Assembly: GCF_020991365.1 (NCBI RefSeq)
Contig: NZ_JAJLRA010000010.1
Span: 62,001 to 126,000 of the forward strand
Direction: 5' to 3'
From: Streptacidiphilus sp. ASG 303
GTDB taxonomy: Bacteria; Actinomycetota; Actinomycetes; Streptomycetales; Streptomycetaceae
Length of the DNA: 64,000 bases
A program made the position numbers and the translations under genes. Shown piece by piece: positions 25,510 through 34,139 of this stretch; positions within the stretch are counted from its first letter, which is position 1, and every line of letters starts with the position of its first letter. Below the pieces are notes generated by a model. It ran no database searches. It saw nothing but the letters and a program-made list of their open reading frames with translations, and had not been told where the DNA came from.

Positions 25510-28482
25510 TCACCGCCGGTCGAGCCGGTCGAGCCGGTCGAGCCGGTCGAGCAGGGCCTCGCGCTCGGCGGCGAAGGCCGGGTCCGCCTGGTAGTGGGAG
25601 TGGCCCTCGACCTGGGTGGGCAGCGGCTGCTCCGGGGTGCGGCCGTAGGAGGGCGGGTCGGTGAGCGGCGGGGCGTCCACGGGCTCCTCGCCCGGGGCGG
25701 CGGGCACCCGCACGGGGCCGCCGATGGGGTCGGTGTACCGGTAGAGGTTGCGCCAGGCCCGGGTGCGGCGGTGCAGGCGGTCGAGGTCCGCCGGTCCGGT
25801 GCAGGCGGGGAAGAACCTCCCGTACAGGCGGTGCAGCGGCGAGCCGTAGGTGAGCAGGCCGACCCGGCGGCGGACCGGTCCGGGCAGCTGCCACAGCGCG
25901 GCGGCGGCGATGACGGTGCCCTGGGAGTGCGCGGAGACGACGATCCGGCCGTCCGGGACGCGGTCGCACCAGGCGCGGATGCGGGCCACCAGGTCGGGCA
26001 CGGCCCGCTCGGCGTAGCAGGGCGGGGCGAAGGGGTGGGCGGCGCGCGGCCAGAAGGTGCCGACGTCCCAGAGGATGCCGACGGTGCGGCGGGCGGTGGC
26101 GCCCTTGTAGGCGCGGCGGCCGAGCGTCACCAGGGCCACCACGGCGGTGCCGATGAGCCAGGACCCGAGGGCCTGGGCGGCGTCGGCGGTGTACGAGACG
26201 GCGACGGGCGTGCCGCGGGCGGCGACGGCGGGGACGGTGCGGCTGGCGAGCGCCCCGGCGAGCGATCCCGCGCAGGCCGTCAGGGAGAGCAGGGCGAGGG
26301 CGCAGAGGAGGGCCGGGGCGGAGTCGGTGAGGCGGGCCCGGGCGAGCGCGCCCGCGACGGCGGCGGACCGCTCGGGGCTCGCCGAGGCGGGGTCCAGGCC
26401 GTAGGCGGCGGGCACCCGGCGGGCGAGGCGGCGCTGCTGGAGCAGGGTGCGGCCGCCGAGCGGGAGGAGCAGGGCGGCGGCGGCCAGCAGGACGACGGGG
26501 AAGCAGGCGGCGTGCCAGATGAGGAGCGGCGGCGGTCCGGGCAGGGCGTCACGGCGCTCGCCCGGGCCGGCGCCGCGGTTGAGCCAGTCGGAGGCCCAGA
26601 CGACCGCGCCGGAGGTGAGGAGCACGGCCAGACCGCAGGCGAGCCCGGCCGTCACCGGGCCGCCGAAGCCGCGGAGCGCGGGCCCGTCGGGGCCGCCGAA
26701 GCCGGGCGCGTGGAGGGGCTGCGGGCGGTCCCCCGGACCGTCCGGGGGTGCATCCGGCGAACCGTCGGAGGACGGGAGGGGGGCCGGCGGGACGGGGGCC
26801 GGAGAGGCGCCCGGCGGCGAGTGGGGAGGACCGGCCGGGGATGCGGCCGGCGCCGCACCGGTGGACGGGAGGCCGTGCACGGCGGGGGCGGCGGGGTCCG
26901 GCGGCTGCGGGCCCGCGGGCGGCCCCTCGGCGCGGGAGGAGCCCGGGGAGGCGGGGTCCGGCGCGCGGCGGCGGGCCTGCGGCGGTACGGCCGCGGGGGC
27001 GTCGCCGGGTACGCGCGGCGGTCCGGCGGGAGCGGCGGACGGTGCCTCCCCCGCCTCCCCCGTCTCCCCCGCCTCTCCCGCCTCTCCCGCGTCGCCTGCA
27101 CCCGGGTCCCCTGTGCCCGCGTCCGGGCCGTCGGCGCCCGTGTGCGGACCGTCGGCGCCCGCGGGGCCGGGGCCGTCGGCCCCCGCGTCCGGAGCACTCC
27201 CGGCACCCGGTCCCTGCGCACCGGGACCGGCCCGCCCGGGCCCGCCGTCCGGTGCGGCGGGGGCGGCGCCCGCCGCGGGCCGGGCCGCGCGGGCGAGCAG
27301 CGCCGTGACGACGGCCAGGCCGAGGACGAGCAGCAGCTGGGCGCCCGTCAGCACGGTGAACACCGTTCCCGCGCCGGGCAGCGGACCGGAGGAGGTCCAG
27401 TCGCCGCGGCCCCATCCGCTGTAGGGGAGGGCGGCCGCGCAGAGCGCGAGGGCGGCCCAGTGCAGGCGGCGCAGGAGCGGTCCGTCCCGGCCGTCGTCCG
27501 GGCGGTGCTCACGGCGGGAGCTGCCCGCCGTGACCGCCACCGCGGCGGCCGCCACCGCCGCGAGGAGGACGGCGAGCAGCACGCCGGCGCCGAGCAGGAC
27601 GGGGTGCGGGTCGCCGTGCGCGGCGTCCTGCCGCAGCGCGGGGGCGGTCAGGGCGGCGCCCACGGTGGCGAGGGCGGCGGCGAGGTGGGCGATGCGGAGC
27701 CGGCCGACGGGTCGCTTGCCGTACCAGAACCCGGGCTGCTCCATGGGGGCCGCGGACCGGCCGGCCGCCCGGACACCGCCGGGCTGGTGGGCCTCGAAGA
27801 CGCTCCAGGTGCGGTGGGAGAGGTGGCCGAGCAGGGCGACCAGGGCCAGCGGCGGCAGTGCGCCGAGGACCAGCCGGCGCCCCGGCTGGTGCCACCGGTT
27901 GTGCGGGTCGGCGGCGAAGCGCAGCCACGACAGGTGGGAGGCGCAGCCGGTGCTCCCGGCGCACTGCCAGGCGGCCAGGTCCAGCACCACCTCGCAGGCC
28001 CCGGCGGCGAGCAGCACGGTGAGGACGAGCGCCAGCAGCCGCAGCAGCAGGTCGTAGGCGGCCCCGGTGCGGCCGGGCGGCCGTCCGGGAGGGGCGGGCG
28101 GCCGCATCCAGTGGGCGAGGTTGACGACCATGAAGGGGAGCAGCAGCAGCCACAGGGCACGGGTGCCGTCGCCGGAGGTGAGGCCGGACCAGCAGTAGGC
28201 CTCCTGGAGGGGGCCGCGGCGGCGCCCCTGCGGGTGGTCCTCGGCCTGCACGTCGGAGCGCCGGCGGTAGAGGCCGGCGGTCTCGTCGCCGAGCACCCGG
28301 ACCGGGTACGGGTCGGCCAGCATGCCGTCGGGGGTGGCGCCGCCGACGCCGTGGACGAGCAGTTCCAGGGCGGGGCCGGGCCGTGCCTCCGGGTCCGGGG
28401 GCCGGGCGGGGGCGGGCAGGGCGGCGGGCGGCGGGGCCGGCGCGGGCGGCGGCCCGCCGGCCGGTCCGGGTGCAGGAGTCAC
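25510..28482 (-). CDS. Large multi-TM protein with a C-terminal serine-hydrolase (lipase-like) motif
   Basis: 990 residues from a GTG at 28482 preceded by GGGGGAG. The N-terminus LELLVHGVGGATPDGML holds an HGxGG-type oxyanion motif of alpha/beta hydrolases. Eight or more hydrophobic segments follow (e.g. [55 protein letters not shown]). A 200-residue Pro/Gly/Asp/Glu-rich low-complexity section (GEAGEAGETGEAGEAPS) splits the molecule. The GxSxG-type nucleophile is AHSQGT with Ser about 853, followed by GLLTYGSPLHRLYGRFFP. The end is LDRLDRLDRLDRR. I infer a membrane-bound hydrolase whose oxyanion and nucleophile elements are separated by an inserted membrane domain. The substrate is unknown. 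Confidence 0.82.
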   Translation of the reverse strand: MTPAPGPAGGPPPAPAPPPAALPAPARPPDPEARPGPALELLVHGVGGATPDGMLADPYPVRVLGDETAGLYRRRSDVQAEDHPQGRRRGPLQEAYCWSGLTSGDGTRALWLLLLPFMVVNLAHWMRPPAPPGRPPGRTGAAYDLLLRLLALVLTVLLAAGACEVVLDLAAWQCAGSTGCASHLSWLRFAADPHNRWHQPGRRLVLGALPPLALVALLGHLSHRTWSVFEAHQPGGVRAAGRSAAPMEQPGFWYGKRPVGRLRIAHLAAALATVGAALTAPALRQDAAHGDPHPVLLGAGVLLAVLLAAVAAAAVAVTAGSSRREHRPDDGRDGPLLRRLHWAALALCAAALPYSGWGRGDWTSSGPLPGAGTVFTVLTGAQLLLVLGLAVVTALLARAARPAAGAAPAAPDGGPGRAGPGAQGPGAGSAPDAGADGPGPAGADGPHTGADGPDAGTGDPGAGDAGEAGEAGETGEAGEAPSAAPAGPPRVPGDAPAAVPPQARRRAPDPASPGSSRAEGPPAGPQPPDPAAPAVHGLPSTGAAPAASPAGPPHSPPGASPAPVPPAPLPSSDGSPDAPPDGPGDRPQPLHAPGFGGPDGPALRGFGGPVTAGLACGLAVLLTSGAVVWASDWLNRGAGPGERRDALPGPPPLLIWHAACFPVVLLAAAALLLPLGGRTLLQQRRLARRVPAAYGLDPASASPERSAAVAGALARARLTDSAPALLCALALLSLTACAGSLAGALASRTVPAVAARGTPVAVSYTADAAQALGSWLIGTAVVALVTLGRRAYKGATARRTVGILWDVGTFWPRAAHPFAPPCYAERAVPDLVARIRAWCDRVPDGRIVVSAHSQGTVIAAAALWQLPGPVRRRVGLLTYGSPLHRLYGRFFPACTGPADLDRLHRRTRAWRNLYRYTDPIGGPVRVPAAPGEEPVDAPPLTDPPSYGRTPEQPLPTQVEGHSHYQADPAFAAEREALLDRLDRLDRLDRR
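25516..25551. repeat. 9-bp tandem repeat (CCGGTCGAG x 4) encoding the LDR tail
   Basis: Four perfect CCGGTCGAG units encode the repeated Leu-Asp-Arg at the C-terminus of the membrane hydrolase. Being a multiple of three, copy-number change would keep the frame. Confidence 0.95.
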
Positions 28483-28876
28483 GGGCTCTCCCCCGGGGCG
28501 GGTGGGGACGGGGCGGGTGCGGGTCGCGGGCGGTGCGGGTCGTGGGGCACGGCGCGCCGGGCCGGACGGGGGCGCGCGGCCGGTGCGGCTCGCACGCCCG
28601 GCGGCGGGACGGGCCGGAGGCGCAGAAAAGCGGGTACGGGGGTCCGGGCGGCGCGGGGCGCGAGGGCAGCGGCAGGTGCGGAGGACGCGTACAGGGGCGG
28701 GCGGGCCCGGAGGGGCGGCGTGCGGCGGGCCGCCCGGGACGGACCCGGTGAGGCCATGGTTCCGCTCCGGGGCCGTGCGTACACCTCCCGTGCGGCGACG
28801 CCCCCCGGACGAGGGGCGCGCGCCGGGGCCGGAACGCGCGCCCGGACGTGGCCGCGCCCCGGGCGCGCGTGCGACG
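28483..28876. other. 394-bp divergent intergenic region, nothing specific recognised
   Basis: This separates the minus-strand membrane hydrolase from the plus-strand DeoR-type gene, so it must hold both promoters. It is GC-rich throughout with only one A-run (28625, AGAAAAG). I see no convincing -10/-35 pair or palindrome. Confidence 0.5.
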
Positions 28877-29737
28877 ATGGCCCCCCACACCAGGGACGGA
28901 GCGCAAACGGAAGGCGGGTCGGCCCCCTTGACCGACAACGGCAACCTGCTCGCCGAGCAGCGGCGGGCGCTGATCCTCGACGAGGTGCGGCGCCGCGGGG
29001 GCGTGCGCGTCAACGAGCTCACCCGGCGCCTCGGCGTCTCGGACATGACGATCCGCCGGGACCTCGACGCCCTCGCCCGGCAGGGCGTGCTGGAGAAGGT
29101 GCACGGCGGGGCGGTGCCGGTCGAGGAGGCCAGTACGCACGAGCCGGGGTTCGAGGCGAAGTCGTCGCTGGAGCAGGGCGCCAAGGAGGAGATCGCCCGC
29201 GCGGCGGCCGGCCTGGTCTCCCCCGGCAGCGCGGTGGCGCTCTCCGGCGGCACCACCACCTTCGCGCTCGCCCACCGGCTGGCCCAGGTGGAGGGGCTGA
29301 CGGTGGTGACCAACTCGGTGCGCGTGGCCGACGTGTTCGAGGCCGCGGGGCGGCAGGGCGGCGGGGCGGGCACGACCGTGGTGCTGACCGGCGGCGTGCG
29401 GACCCCCTCGGACGCGCTGGTGGGGCCGATCGCCGACCGGGCGATCCGGTCGCTCCACTTCGACCTGCTCTTCCTCGGCTGCCACGGCGTCTCGCCGGAG
29501 GCGGGCCTGTCGACGCCCAACCTCGCGGAGGCGGAGACCAACCGGAGCTTCGTGGCCTCCACCCGCCGCCTGGTGGTGGTGGCCGACCACACCAAGTGGG
29601 GCACGGTGGGGCTCTCCACCTTCGCCTCGCTGGACGAGGTGGACACCTGGGTGTGCGACGCCGGACTGCCCGAGGAGGCGCGGCAGGCGGCCCGGGAGCA
29701 CGTGGGCGAGCTGGTGCTGGCGGGCGCGTCCGACTGA
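28877..29737 (+). CDS. DeoR/GlpR-family transcriptional regulator
   Basis: 286 residues if the ATG at 28877 is used. The family begins NLLAEQRRALILDEVRRRGG, so a TTG at 28928, preceded by GGAAGG, is a possible start that would remove 17 residues. Seen: DeoR HTH at about 42-66 (VRVNELTRRLGVSDMTIRRDL), the hinge EKVHGGAVP, and the sugar-phosphate-binding sensor (LSGGTTTFALAHRL, GVSPEAGLSTPNLAEA, VVVADHTKWG). Such proteins repress sugar-use genes and are released by a phosphorylated sugar. Neither neighbour is a sugar operon, so its targets are elsewhere or unknown. Confidence 0.92.
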   Translation: MAPHTRDGAQTEGGSAPLTDNGNLLAEQRRALILDEVRRRGGVRVNELTRRLGVSDMTIRRDLDALARQGVLEKVHGGAVPVEEASTHEPGFEAKSSLEQGAKEEIARAAAGLVSPGSAVALSGGTTTFALAHRLAQVEGLTVVTNSVRVADVFEAAGRQGGGAGTTVVLTGGVRTPSDALVGPIADRAIRSLHFDLLFLGCHGVSPEAGLSTPNLAEAETNRSFVASTRRLVVVADHTKWGTVGLSTFASLDEVDTWVCDAGLPEEARQAAREHVGELVLAGASD

Positions 29738-29939
29738 CCCGCCGCCCTCCCGCGCGCCCTCGCCGCGGCGGCGGCGCCTCCCGTACGATGGCGCCCCCGG
29801 ACGCGGGTCCGCCGTGGCGGCGGACCGGCCGGGGCGGAGGCCCGCAGGACGGGACCGCCCGGAGCGGGGCGGCCCGGGGCGGGGACCCGCCGGAGCGGGG
29901 TCGTACGGAGCGGGGTCGCACGGAGCGGGAGGCGGCACG

Positions 29940-30440
29940 ATGGCACGGCGGCTGAGGCCCGGGAGCGCGGACTTCCTCGACGCGGCGCCGCTGCGCCTGG
30001 TCCTCACGGCCGTGCTCGCGGCACCGCCGGAGGCGGTCTACCGGGAGCTGGCGGAGGTGCCCGAGGGCTGGCCGGCGTGGTTCCGCGAGGTGTCCTCGGT
30101 GGCGTACGCGGACGGCCCCCCGTGCCGGGAGGGCGGCCGCCGCCGGGTCGGCCTGGTGGGCGGCGCGCGCTTCACGGAGACGGTGACGGCCGCCGAACCG
30201 GGGCGGCGGTTCGCCTACCGGGTGGAGGAGACCAACGTGCCCGGGGTGCTGGAGATGGCGGAGGAGTGGCGGCTGTCGCCGTCCCCGTACGGCGGCACCC
30301 GGCTGCAGTGGACGACGGCGCTGGACGCCCGGCGGCCCGCCGCCGCCCTGTGGGGCGCGGCGCGGCCGCTGCTGGGGCGGGCGTTCCGGCGGGCCGCGCG
30401 GCGGCTGGACGAGCGCCTCGCGGCCGCGGCCCCCCGCTGA
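29940..30440 (+). CDS. SRPBCC (polyketide cyclase/START-like) protein
   Basis: 166 residues from an ATG with GGGAGG upstream. The pattern is that of a helix-grip fold: TAVLAAPPEAVYRELAEVPEGWPAWFREV, a central AEPGRRFAYRVEETNV strand pair, GGTRLQWTTALDARRP and a long C-terminal helix. Small SRPBCC proteins bind hydrophobic ligands; no catalytic residues can be assigned. About 60 bp upstream are imprecise tandem 14-bp repeats (CGGAGCGGGGTCG) at 29890-29935. It ends 25 bp from the convergent PLP-enzyme gene. Confidence 0.85.
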   Translation: MARRLRPGSADFLDAAPLRLVLTAVLAAPPEAVYRELAEVPEGWPAWFREVSSVAYADGPPCREGGRRRVGLVGGARFTETVTAAEPGRRFAYRVEETNVPGVLEMAEEWRLSPSPYGGTRLQWTTALDARRPAAALWGAARPLLGRAFRRAARRLDERLAAAAPR

Positions 30441-30465
30441 GCCCGCAGGAGATCCTGACGGCGCG

Positions 30466-31593
30466 TCAGTCCCGCCACCCGCCGCCGGCGAGGAAGGCGT
30501 CGAGCACGGCGGCGTAGGGTGCGGCGTCGATGCCCTGGGCGGCGAGCCAGTCGTCGGAGTAGTACTTGTCGAGGTAGCGGTCGCCCGGGTCGCACAGCAG
30601 GGTGACGACGCTGCCCCGACGTCCGGCGGCCCGCATCTCGGCGGTGATCCGCAGCGCGCTCCACAGGCCGGTCCCGGTGGAGCCGCCCGCGCGGCGGCCG
30701 AGGACGCGCTCCAGCATGCGGACGGCGGCGACCGACGCCCCGTCGGGGACCTTCATCATGCGGTCGATGGCGCCGGGCACGAAGCTCGGCTCGATCCGGG
30801 GGCGGCCGATGCCCTCGATGCGCGAGCCCCGGTCGCAGTGCACGTCGGGGTCGCCGCTGACCCAGCCGTCGAAGAAGCAGGAGTTCTCCGGGTCGGCGAC
30901 GCAGATGCGGGTGTCGTACTGCAGGTAGCGCACGTAGCGGCCGAGGGTGGCGGAGGTGCCGCCGGTGCCGGCGGTGGCGACGATCCAGGCGGGCTCGGGG
31001 AAGCGCTCCATGCGGAGCTGACTGTAGATCGACTCGGCGATGTTGTTGTTGCCGCGCCAGTCGGTGGCGCGCTCCGCGTAGGTGAACTGGTCCATGTAGT
31101 GGCCGCCGGTCTCCTCGGCGAGGCGCGCGGAGACCTCGTACACCGTGCGCGGGTCGTCGACGAGGTGGCAGGTGCCGCCCTGGAACTCGATGAGGCTGAT
31201 CTTCTCGCAGCTGGTGGTGCGGGGCATGACGGCGACGAAGGGCACGCCGACCAGGCGGGCGAAGTACGCCTCGGAGACGGCCGTGGAGCCGCTGGACGCC
31301 TCGACGACGGGCCGCCCGGGACGGATCCAGCCGTTGCACAGGGCGTGGAGGAAGAGCGAGCGGGCAAGGCGGTGCTTGAGGCTGCCGGTGGGGTGGGTGG
31401 ACTCGTCCTTGAGGTAGAGGTCGACGCCCCAGTCCTCGGGCAGCGGGAAGCGCAGCAGGTGGGTGTCGGCGGAGCGGTTGGCGTCGGCCTGGACCTTGCG
31501 CACGGCCTCCTTGAGCCAGCCGCGGTAGGCGTCGTCGGACCGGTCGACGTCCACGGTCGGGGCCGGGACGCCCGTCCCCCGGGGGTCTGCCAT
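30466..31593 (-). CDS. PLP-dependent cysteine synthase-family enzyme, probable L-cysteine desulfhydrase (Cds1-like)
   Basis: 375 residues, ATG preceded by GAGGAGG. Fold-type II PLP enzyme: Schiff-base Lys73 in [11 protein letters not shown], phosphate-binding SSGST at about 100-104, [18 protein letters not shown], and the glycine-rich cofactor loop [14 protein letters not shown]. The long N-terminus and the segment [22 protein letters not shown] match the actinobacterial Cds1 group (M. tuberculosis Rv3684), which degrades cysteine to pyruvate, ammonia and sulfide. A cysteine synthase activity cannot be excluded. Upstream lies a 9-bp inverted repeat that may control it. Confidence 0.88.
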   Translation of the reverse strand: MADPRGTGVPAPTVDVDRSDDAYRGWLKEAVRKVQADANRSADTHLLRFPLPEDWGVDLYLKDESTHPTGSLKHRLARSLFLHALCNGWIRPGRPVVEASSGSTAVSEAYFARLVGVPFVAVMPRTTSCEKISLIEFQGGTCHLVDDPRTVYEVSARLAEETGGHYMDQFTYAERATDWRGNNNIAESIYSQLRMERFPEPAWIVATAGTGGTSATLGRYVRYLQYDTRICVADPENSCFFDGWVSGDPDVHCDRGSRIEGIGRPRIEPSFVPGAIDRMMKVPDGASVAAVRMLERVLGRRAGGSTGTGLWSALRITAEMRAAGRRGSVVTLLCDPGDRYLDKYYSDDWLAAQGIDAAPYAAVLDAFLAGGGWRD

Positions 31594-31632
31594 GCCGTCG
31601 GGCCTCCTCGCGCCGGTGGTGTGCGACGCACA

Positions 31633-31667
31633 GCGTAACAGGCGATTACCATAAGTGACTGTTACGC
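31633..31667. promoter_or_regulatory. Inverted repeat GCGTAACAG-N17-CTGTTACGC in the Cds1-like/HATPase intergenic region
   Basis: Perfect 9-bp arms flank a 17-nt, relatively AT-rich centre that contains, on the minus strand, a -10-like TATGGT (31648-31653). It is 40 bp upstream of the PLP-enzyme start and 250 bp from the plus-strand HATPase start. The position fits an operator or activator site for the PLP-enzyme gene. Spacer length is more than one helical turn between arms. The remaining intergenic DNA (31594-31919) shows no gene. Confidence 0.6.
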
Positions 31668-31919
31668 GCCCTCCATGCGCCCCTTATGCCACCCCCCGTC
31701 CGCCGAACGGCCGGACGCGCCCGCGCGCACGGCCCGCCACCGGCCCGTTCGCACCGTGCGCCCCCGGCGCAGCACCGCGCCCGCGGATGCGCAAGTTGCG
31801 GAACCCCCGCATCGGGGTGACCCTGGTGCACATCGCGTTCCGTTGCGACCCAGACACTCTGCGCGTTCGAGCGTCTCGCGACGCGCAGCCGGCCCCACCT
31901 CGGAGGGAGTCGTCGCGTC

Positions 31920-32513
31920 ATGGAGGATCGGGTCAGGCACTACGAACTGCGGCTGGCCGCAGTCCCGAGCCGCTTCGAAGCCGTGCGCCGGATAACGGCG
32001 GCACACCTGCGGTACTGGAGGTTCTCCCCCCTGGTCGACTCGGCGCTGCTGGGGCTGACCGAACTGCTGGCCAACGTCCACCAGCACGCCGCGGGCGGCG
32101 AGGAGTGCGTGCTGCGGCTCGCCGCCGCGGCCGACCTGCTGACGGTGTCGGTCCACGACGCCGACCCGACCCTGCCGGTGGCCCGCGAGGCCGACGTGTG
32201 GGAGGTCAGCGGCAGGGGGCTCGCCATCGTGGCGGCCCTCAGCAAGGAGTGGGGCGCCGAGGCCGAGCCGGAGGGCCGCCTGGCCGGGAAGGTCGTCTGG
32301 TTCTCGCTGGGCTCCGACCCGGTGCTCGCCGCCCCGCCGCCCGCCGCCGGGGCCCGCCGGGCGGTGGCCCGGCCGCGGCTCGCGGTGGACCCGCTGCGGC
32401 CGGCCGCCCCGCTGCGCACCGCGCCGCTGCTGGTGCCCGCGGGCACCGGGGACGTCCCGTACGCGCCCGCACGGCCGGACCGGGCCCGCCCGGTGGTGGT
32501 GCCGGGCGGCTGA
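31920..32513 (+). CDS. Single-domain ATP-binding protein (RsbW/HATPase_c_2 type)
   Basis: 197 residues, GGAGGGAG before the ATG. The Bergerat fold is seen as N-box LTELLANVHQHA at about 46-57, DADPTLP in the G1 region and GRGLAIVAALS at about 98-106. About 75 residues of Pro/Ala-rich C-terminal tail follow. There is no receiver, HAMP or dimerisation domain, so it is not a classical histidine kinase; proteins of this type are abundant in Streptomyces as anti-sigma/kinase partners. No anti-anti-sigma or sigma gene is adjacent. A strong terminator follows. Confidence 0.92.
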   Translation: MEDRVRHYELRLAAVPSRFEAVRRITAAHLRYWRFSPLVDSALLGLTELLANVHQHAAGGEECVLRLAAAADLLTVSVHDADPTLPVAREADVWEVSGRGLAIVAALSKEWGAEAEPEGRLAGKVVWFSLGSDPVLAAPPPAAGARRAVARPRLAVDPLRPAAPLRTAPLLVPAGTGDVPYAPARPDRARPVVVPGG

Positions 32514-32557
32514 CGCGGAGGACACGGCCGGCGGCGTCGGGGCGCGGACGGTGCAGG

Positions 32558-32597
32558 ACGGGCGGTGGCGGCACCCCGGGGTGCCGCCACCGCCCGT
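32558..32597 (+). terminator. Terminator: perfect 40-bp palindrome
   Basis: Twenty-base arms (ACGGGCGGTGGCGGCACCCC and complement) meet with no unpaired loop at 32577/32578, 45 bp after the HATPase stop. One of the strongest hairpins in the window. Confidence 0.9.
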
Positions 32598-32675
32598 TCC
32601 GTTGCGCTGCGGGGCGGGCGAGCCGGGGCGGGGGCGGGCCAGGACGGGGCGGCCGGAGGAGTGCATCGCGCACGA

Positions 32676-32747
32676 CACACCGTTACAAATAGTACTAATC
32701 CTGGGCGATCTGGTTACAGTCGGCCTTCCGACCGAGGGAGGGACACT
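32676..32747 (+). promoter_or_regulatory. AT-rich promoter region of the peptidoglycan hydrolase gene
   Basis: Two GTTACA hexamers (32682-32687 and 32713-32718) flank TAGTACTAATCC, the most AT-rich stretch for kilobases. The -10-like TACAGT at 32715-32720 is followed by an SD (GAGGGAGGGAC) and the GTG at 32748. I could not assign a convincing -35. Confidence 0.5.
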
Positions 32748-34139
32748 GTGGAGACCCCGACATTCCGTGACGTACCGTCAGCCGAGGGCTGCCTCTGCCC
32801 CGCGTGCAGCGCGACACGGCTCGCCCACGACGTGCGCCGGCTCCGCCGCGCCGGGACCGGCGGCGGCCAGGGGCACGCCCCGCTGCGCCCCCTGGTCGCG
32901 GTCGCCGCGGCAGGGACGGCGCTGACCGCGGCGGGGGCCGCGCACGCCGCCCCCGCGGACGCGCCGGCCCGGCCGGCCGCCGGACTGCCGTCCGCCGCCG
33001 ACCTGCCCGCGGCGGGCGGCCCGGTCCGCACCGTCGCGCTGACCGCCGGCGCGCCCGCGGTCCGGACCGCGGCAGCCGTCCGGACCGCTGCCGCGGCCAC
33101 CGGTACCGCGGCCGCCCCCGGAGGGCGGCCGGCGCGCCGGAGCGGGCGGGCGCGGACGGACGTGCGGGAGCTGACCCGCGCCGAGATCGTCGCCCGCGCG
33201 GCCCGCTGGCTGGACCGGCGCATCCCCTACAGCCAGTCGCGCTACCGCGACGGCTACCGCACCGACTGCTCCGGCTTCGTCTCCATGGCCTGGGACCTCC
33301 CGGACAGCGCCTGGACGGGCAACCTCGCCGACTTCGCCGAGCGCATCCCCAAGCGCGAGCTCGCGGCGGGCGACATCCTGCTCTTCCACAACGCCCGCCA
33401 CCCGGTCCGCGGCTCCCACGTCGTCATCTTCGACCACTGGGCCGACCGCTCGCACCGGGCGTACGTGGGCTACGAGCAGGCGCCGCCGCACACCCTGCGG
33501 CGCACCATCCCCTACGGCTACTTCACGCACTCAGGGCAGTACCGCGCCTACCGCTACCGGTACCTGGTGCAGGGCAGCAGCGAGGAGACGCCGTTCCCCG
33601 GCGAGGACTCCTTCCGCCCCGGCGCCACCAACGACGCGGTGAGCACGCTGGGGTCGCTGCTGGTGGCGCGCGGCGGCGGCCGGTTCTACGACGACGGTCC
33701 CGGACCGGACTGGGGCTTCCCCGACCGGGAGGCCACCCGGGCGTTCCAGCGGGCCCAGGGGTGGCGCGGTGCCGCCGCGGACGGCTACCCGGGCCCGGAG
33801 ACCTGGCGGCTGCTGGTCGAGGGCGGCGGGGCCGACATCCCGCACGCGGACGGGGACGACTACGGGTACGGGTACCGCTCCCTGCCGGCGGCCGGCGGCA
33901 CCCGCGCCTTCCCCGGCGCCGGCGCCTTCCGCCCCGGGCGGATCGGCGGCGGGATCCTGGAGCTCGGGCGCCGCCTCGTGGCGCGCGGCTACGGCGGCCG
34001 GTACCGGGTGGGGCCGAACCGCGTGTGGACGGAGGCCGACCGCCTGAACGTCCGCGACTTCCAGCGGGCCCAGGGGTGGCGCGGTGCCGCCGCGGACGGC
34101 TACCCGGGCCCGGAGACCTGGGAGCGCCTCTTCGACTGA
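32748..34139 (+). CDS. Secreted NlpC/P60-like cell-wall hydrolase with two peptidoglycan-binding domains
   Basis: 463 residues. An unusual 45-residue tail with CLCPAC (Cys15/17/20) precedes a hydrophobic signal segment (PLRPLVAVAAAGTALTAAG, cleavage probably after AHA near 68). A Pro/Ala-rich linker leads to the catalytic domain with the nucleophile Cys174 in RTDCSGFVSMAWDL and His224 in GSHVVIFDHW, as in NlpC/P60 peptidases. Two peptidoglycan-binding domains follow (about 286-366 and 394-463), each ending with the same FQRAQGWRGAAADGYPG block. Such enzymes cut peptide cross-bridges in the wall. The cysteine motif before the signal peptide could bind metal or sense redox; that is speculation. 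Confidence 0.88.
   Translation: METPTFRDVPSAEGCLCPACSATRLAHDVRRLRRAGTGGGQGHAPLRPLVAVAAAGTALTAAGAAHAAPADAPARPAAGLPSAADLPAAGGPVRTVALTAGAPAVRTAAAVRTAAAATGTAAAPGGRPARRSGRARTDVRELTRAEIVARAARWLDRRIPYSQSRYRDGYRTDCSGFVSMAWDLPDSAWTGNLADFAERIPKRELAAGDILLFHNARHPVRGSHVVIFDHWADRSHRAYVGYEQAPPHTLRRTIPYGYFTHSGQYRAYRYRYLVQGSSEETPFPGEDSFRPGATNDAVSTLGSLLVARGGGRFYDDGPGPDWGFPDREATRAFQRAQGWRGAAADGYPGPETWRLLVEGGGADIPHADGDDYGYGYRSLPAAGGTRAFPGAGAFRPGRIGGGILELGRRLVARGYGGRYRVGPNRVWTEADRLNVRDFQRAQGWRGAAADGYPGPETWERLFD
33744..34121. repeat. Perfect 63-bp direct repeat inside the wall-hydrolase gene (33744-33806 and 34059-34121)
   Basis: The two copies are identical over 63 bases although the surrounding domain sequence has diverged. 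They encode the end of each peptidoglycan-binding domain. Identity at silent positions points to recent duplication or gene conversion. Confidence 0.95.

Noticed and set aside
23431-29955. Open frame of 2,174 codons on the plus strand
   Set aside because: Antisense shadow caused by extreme third-position GC. Its translation is Gly/Arg/Ala-rich without folds, and it runs across several well-supported genes on both strands.
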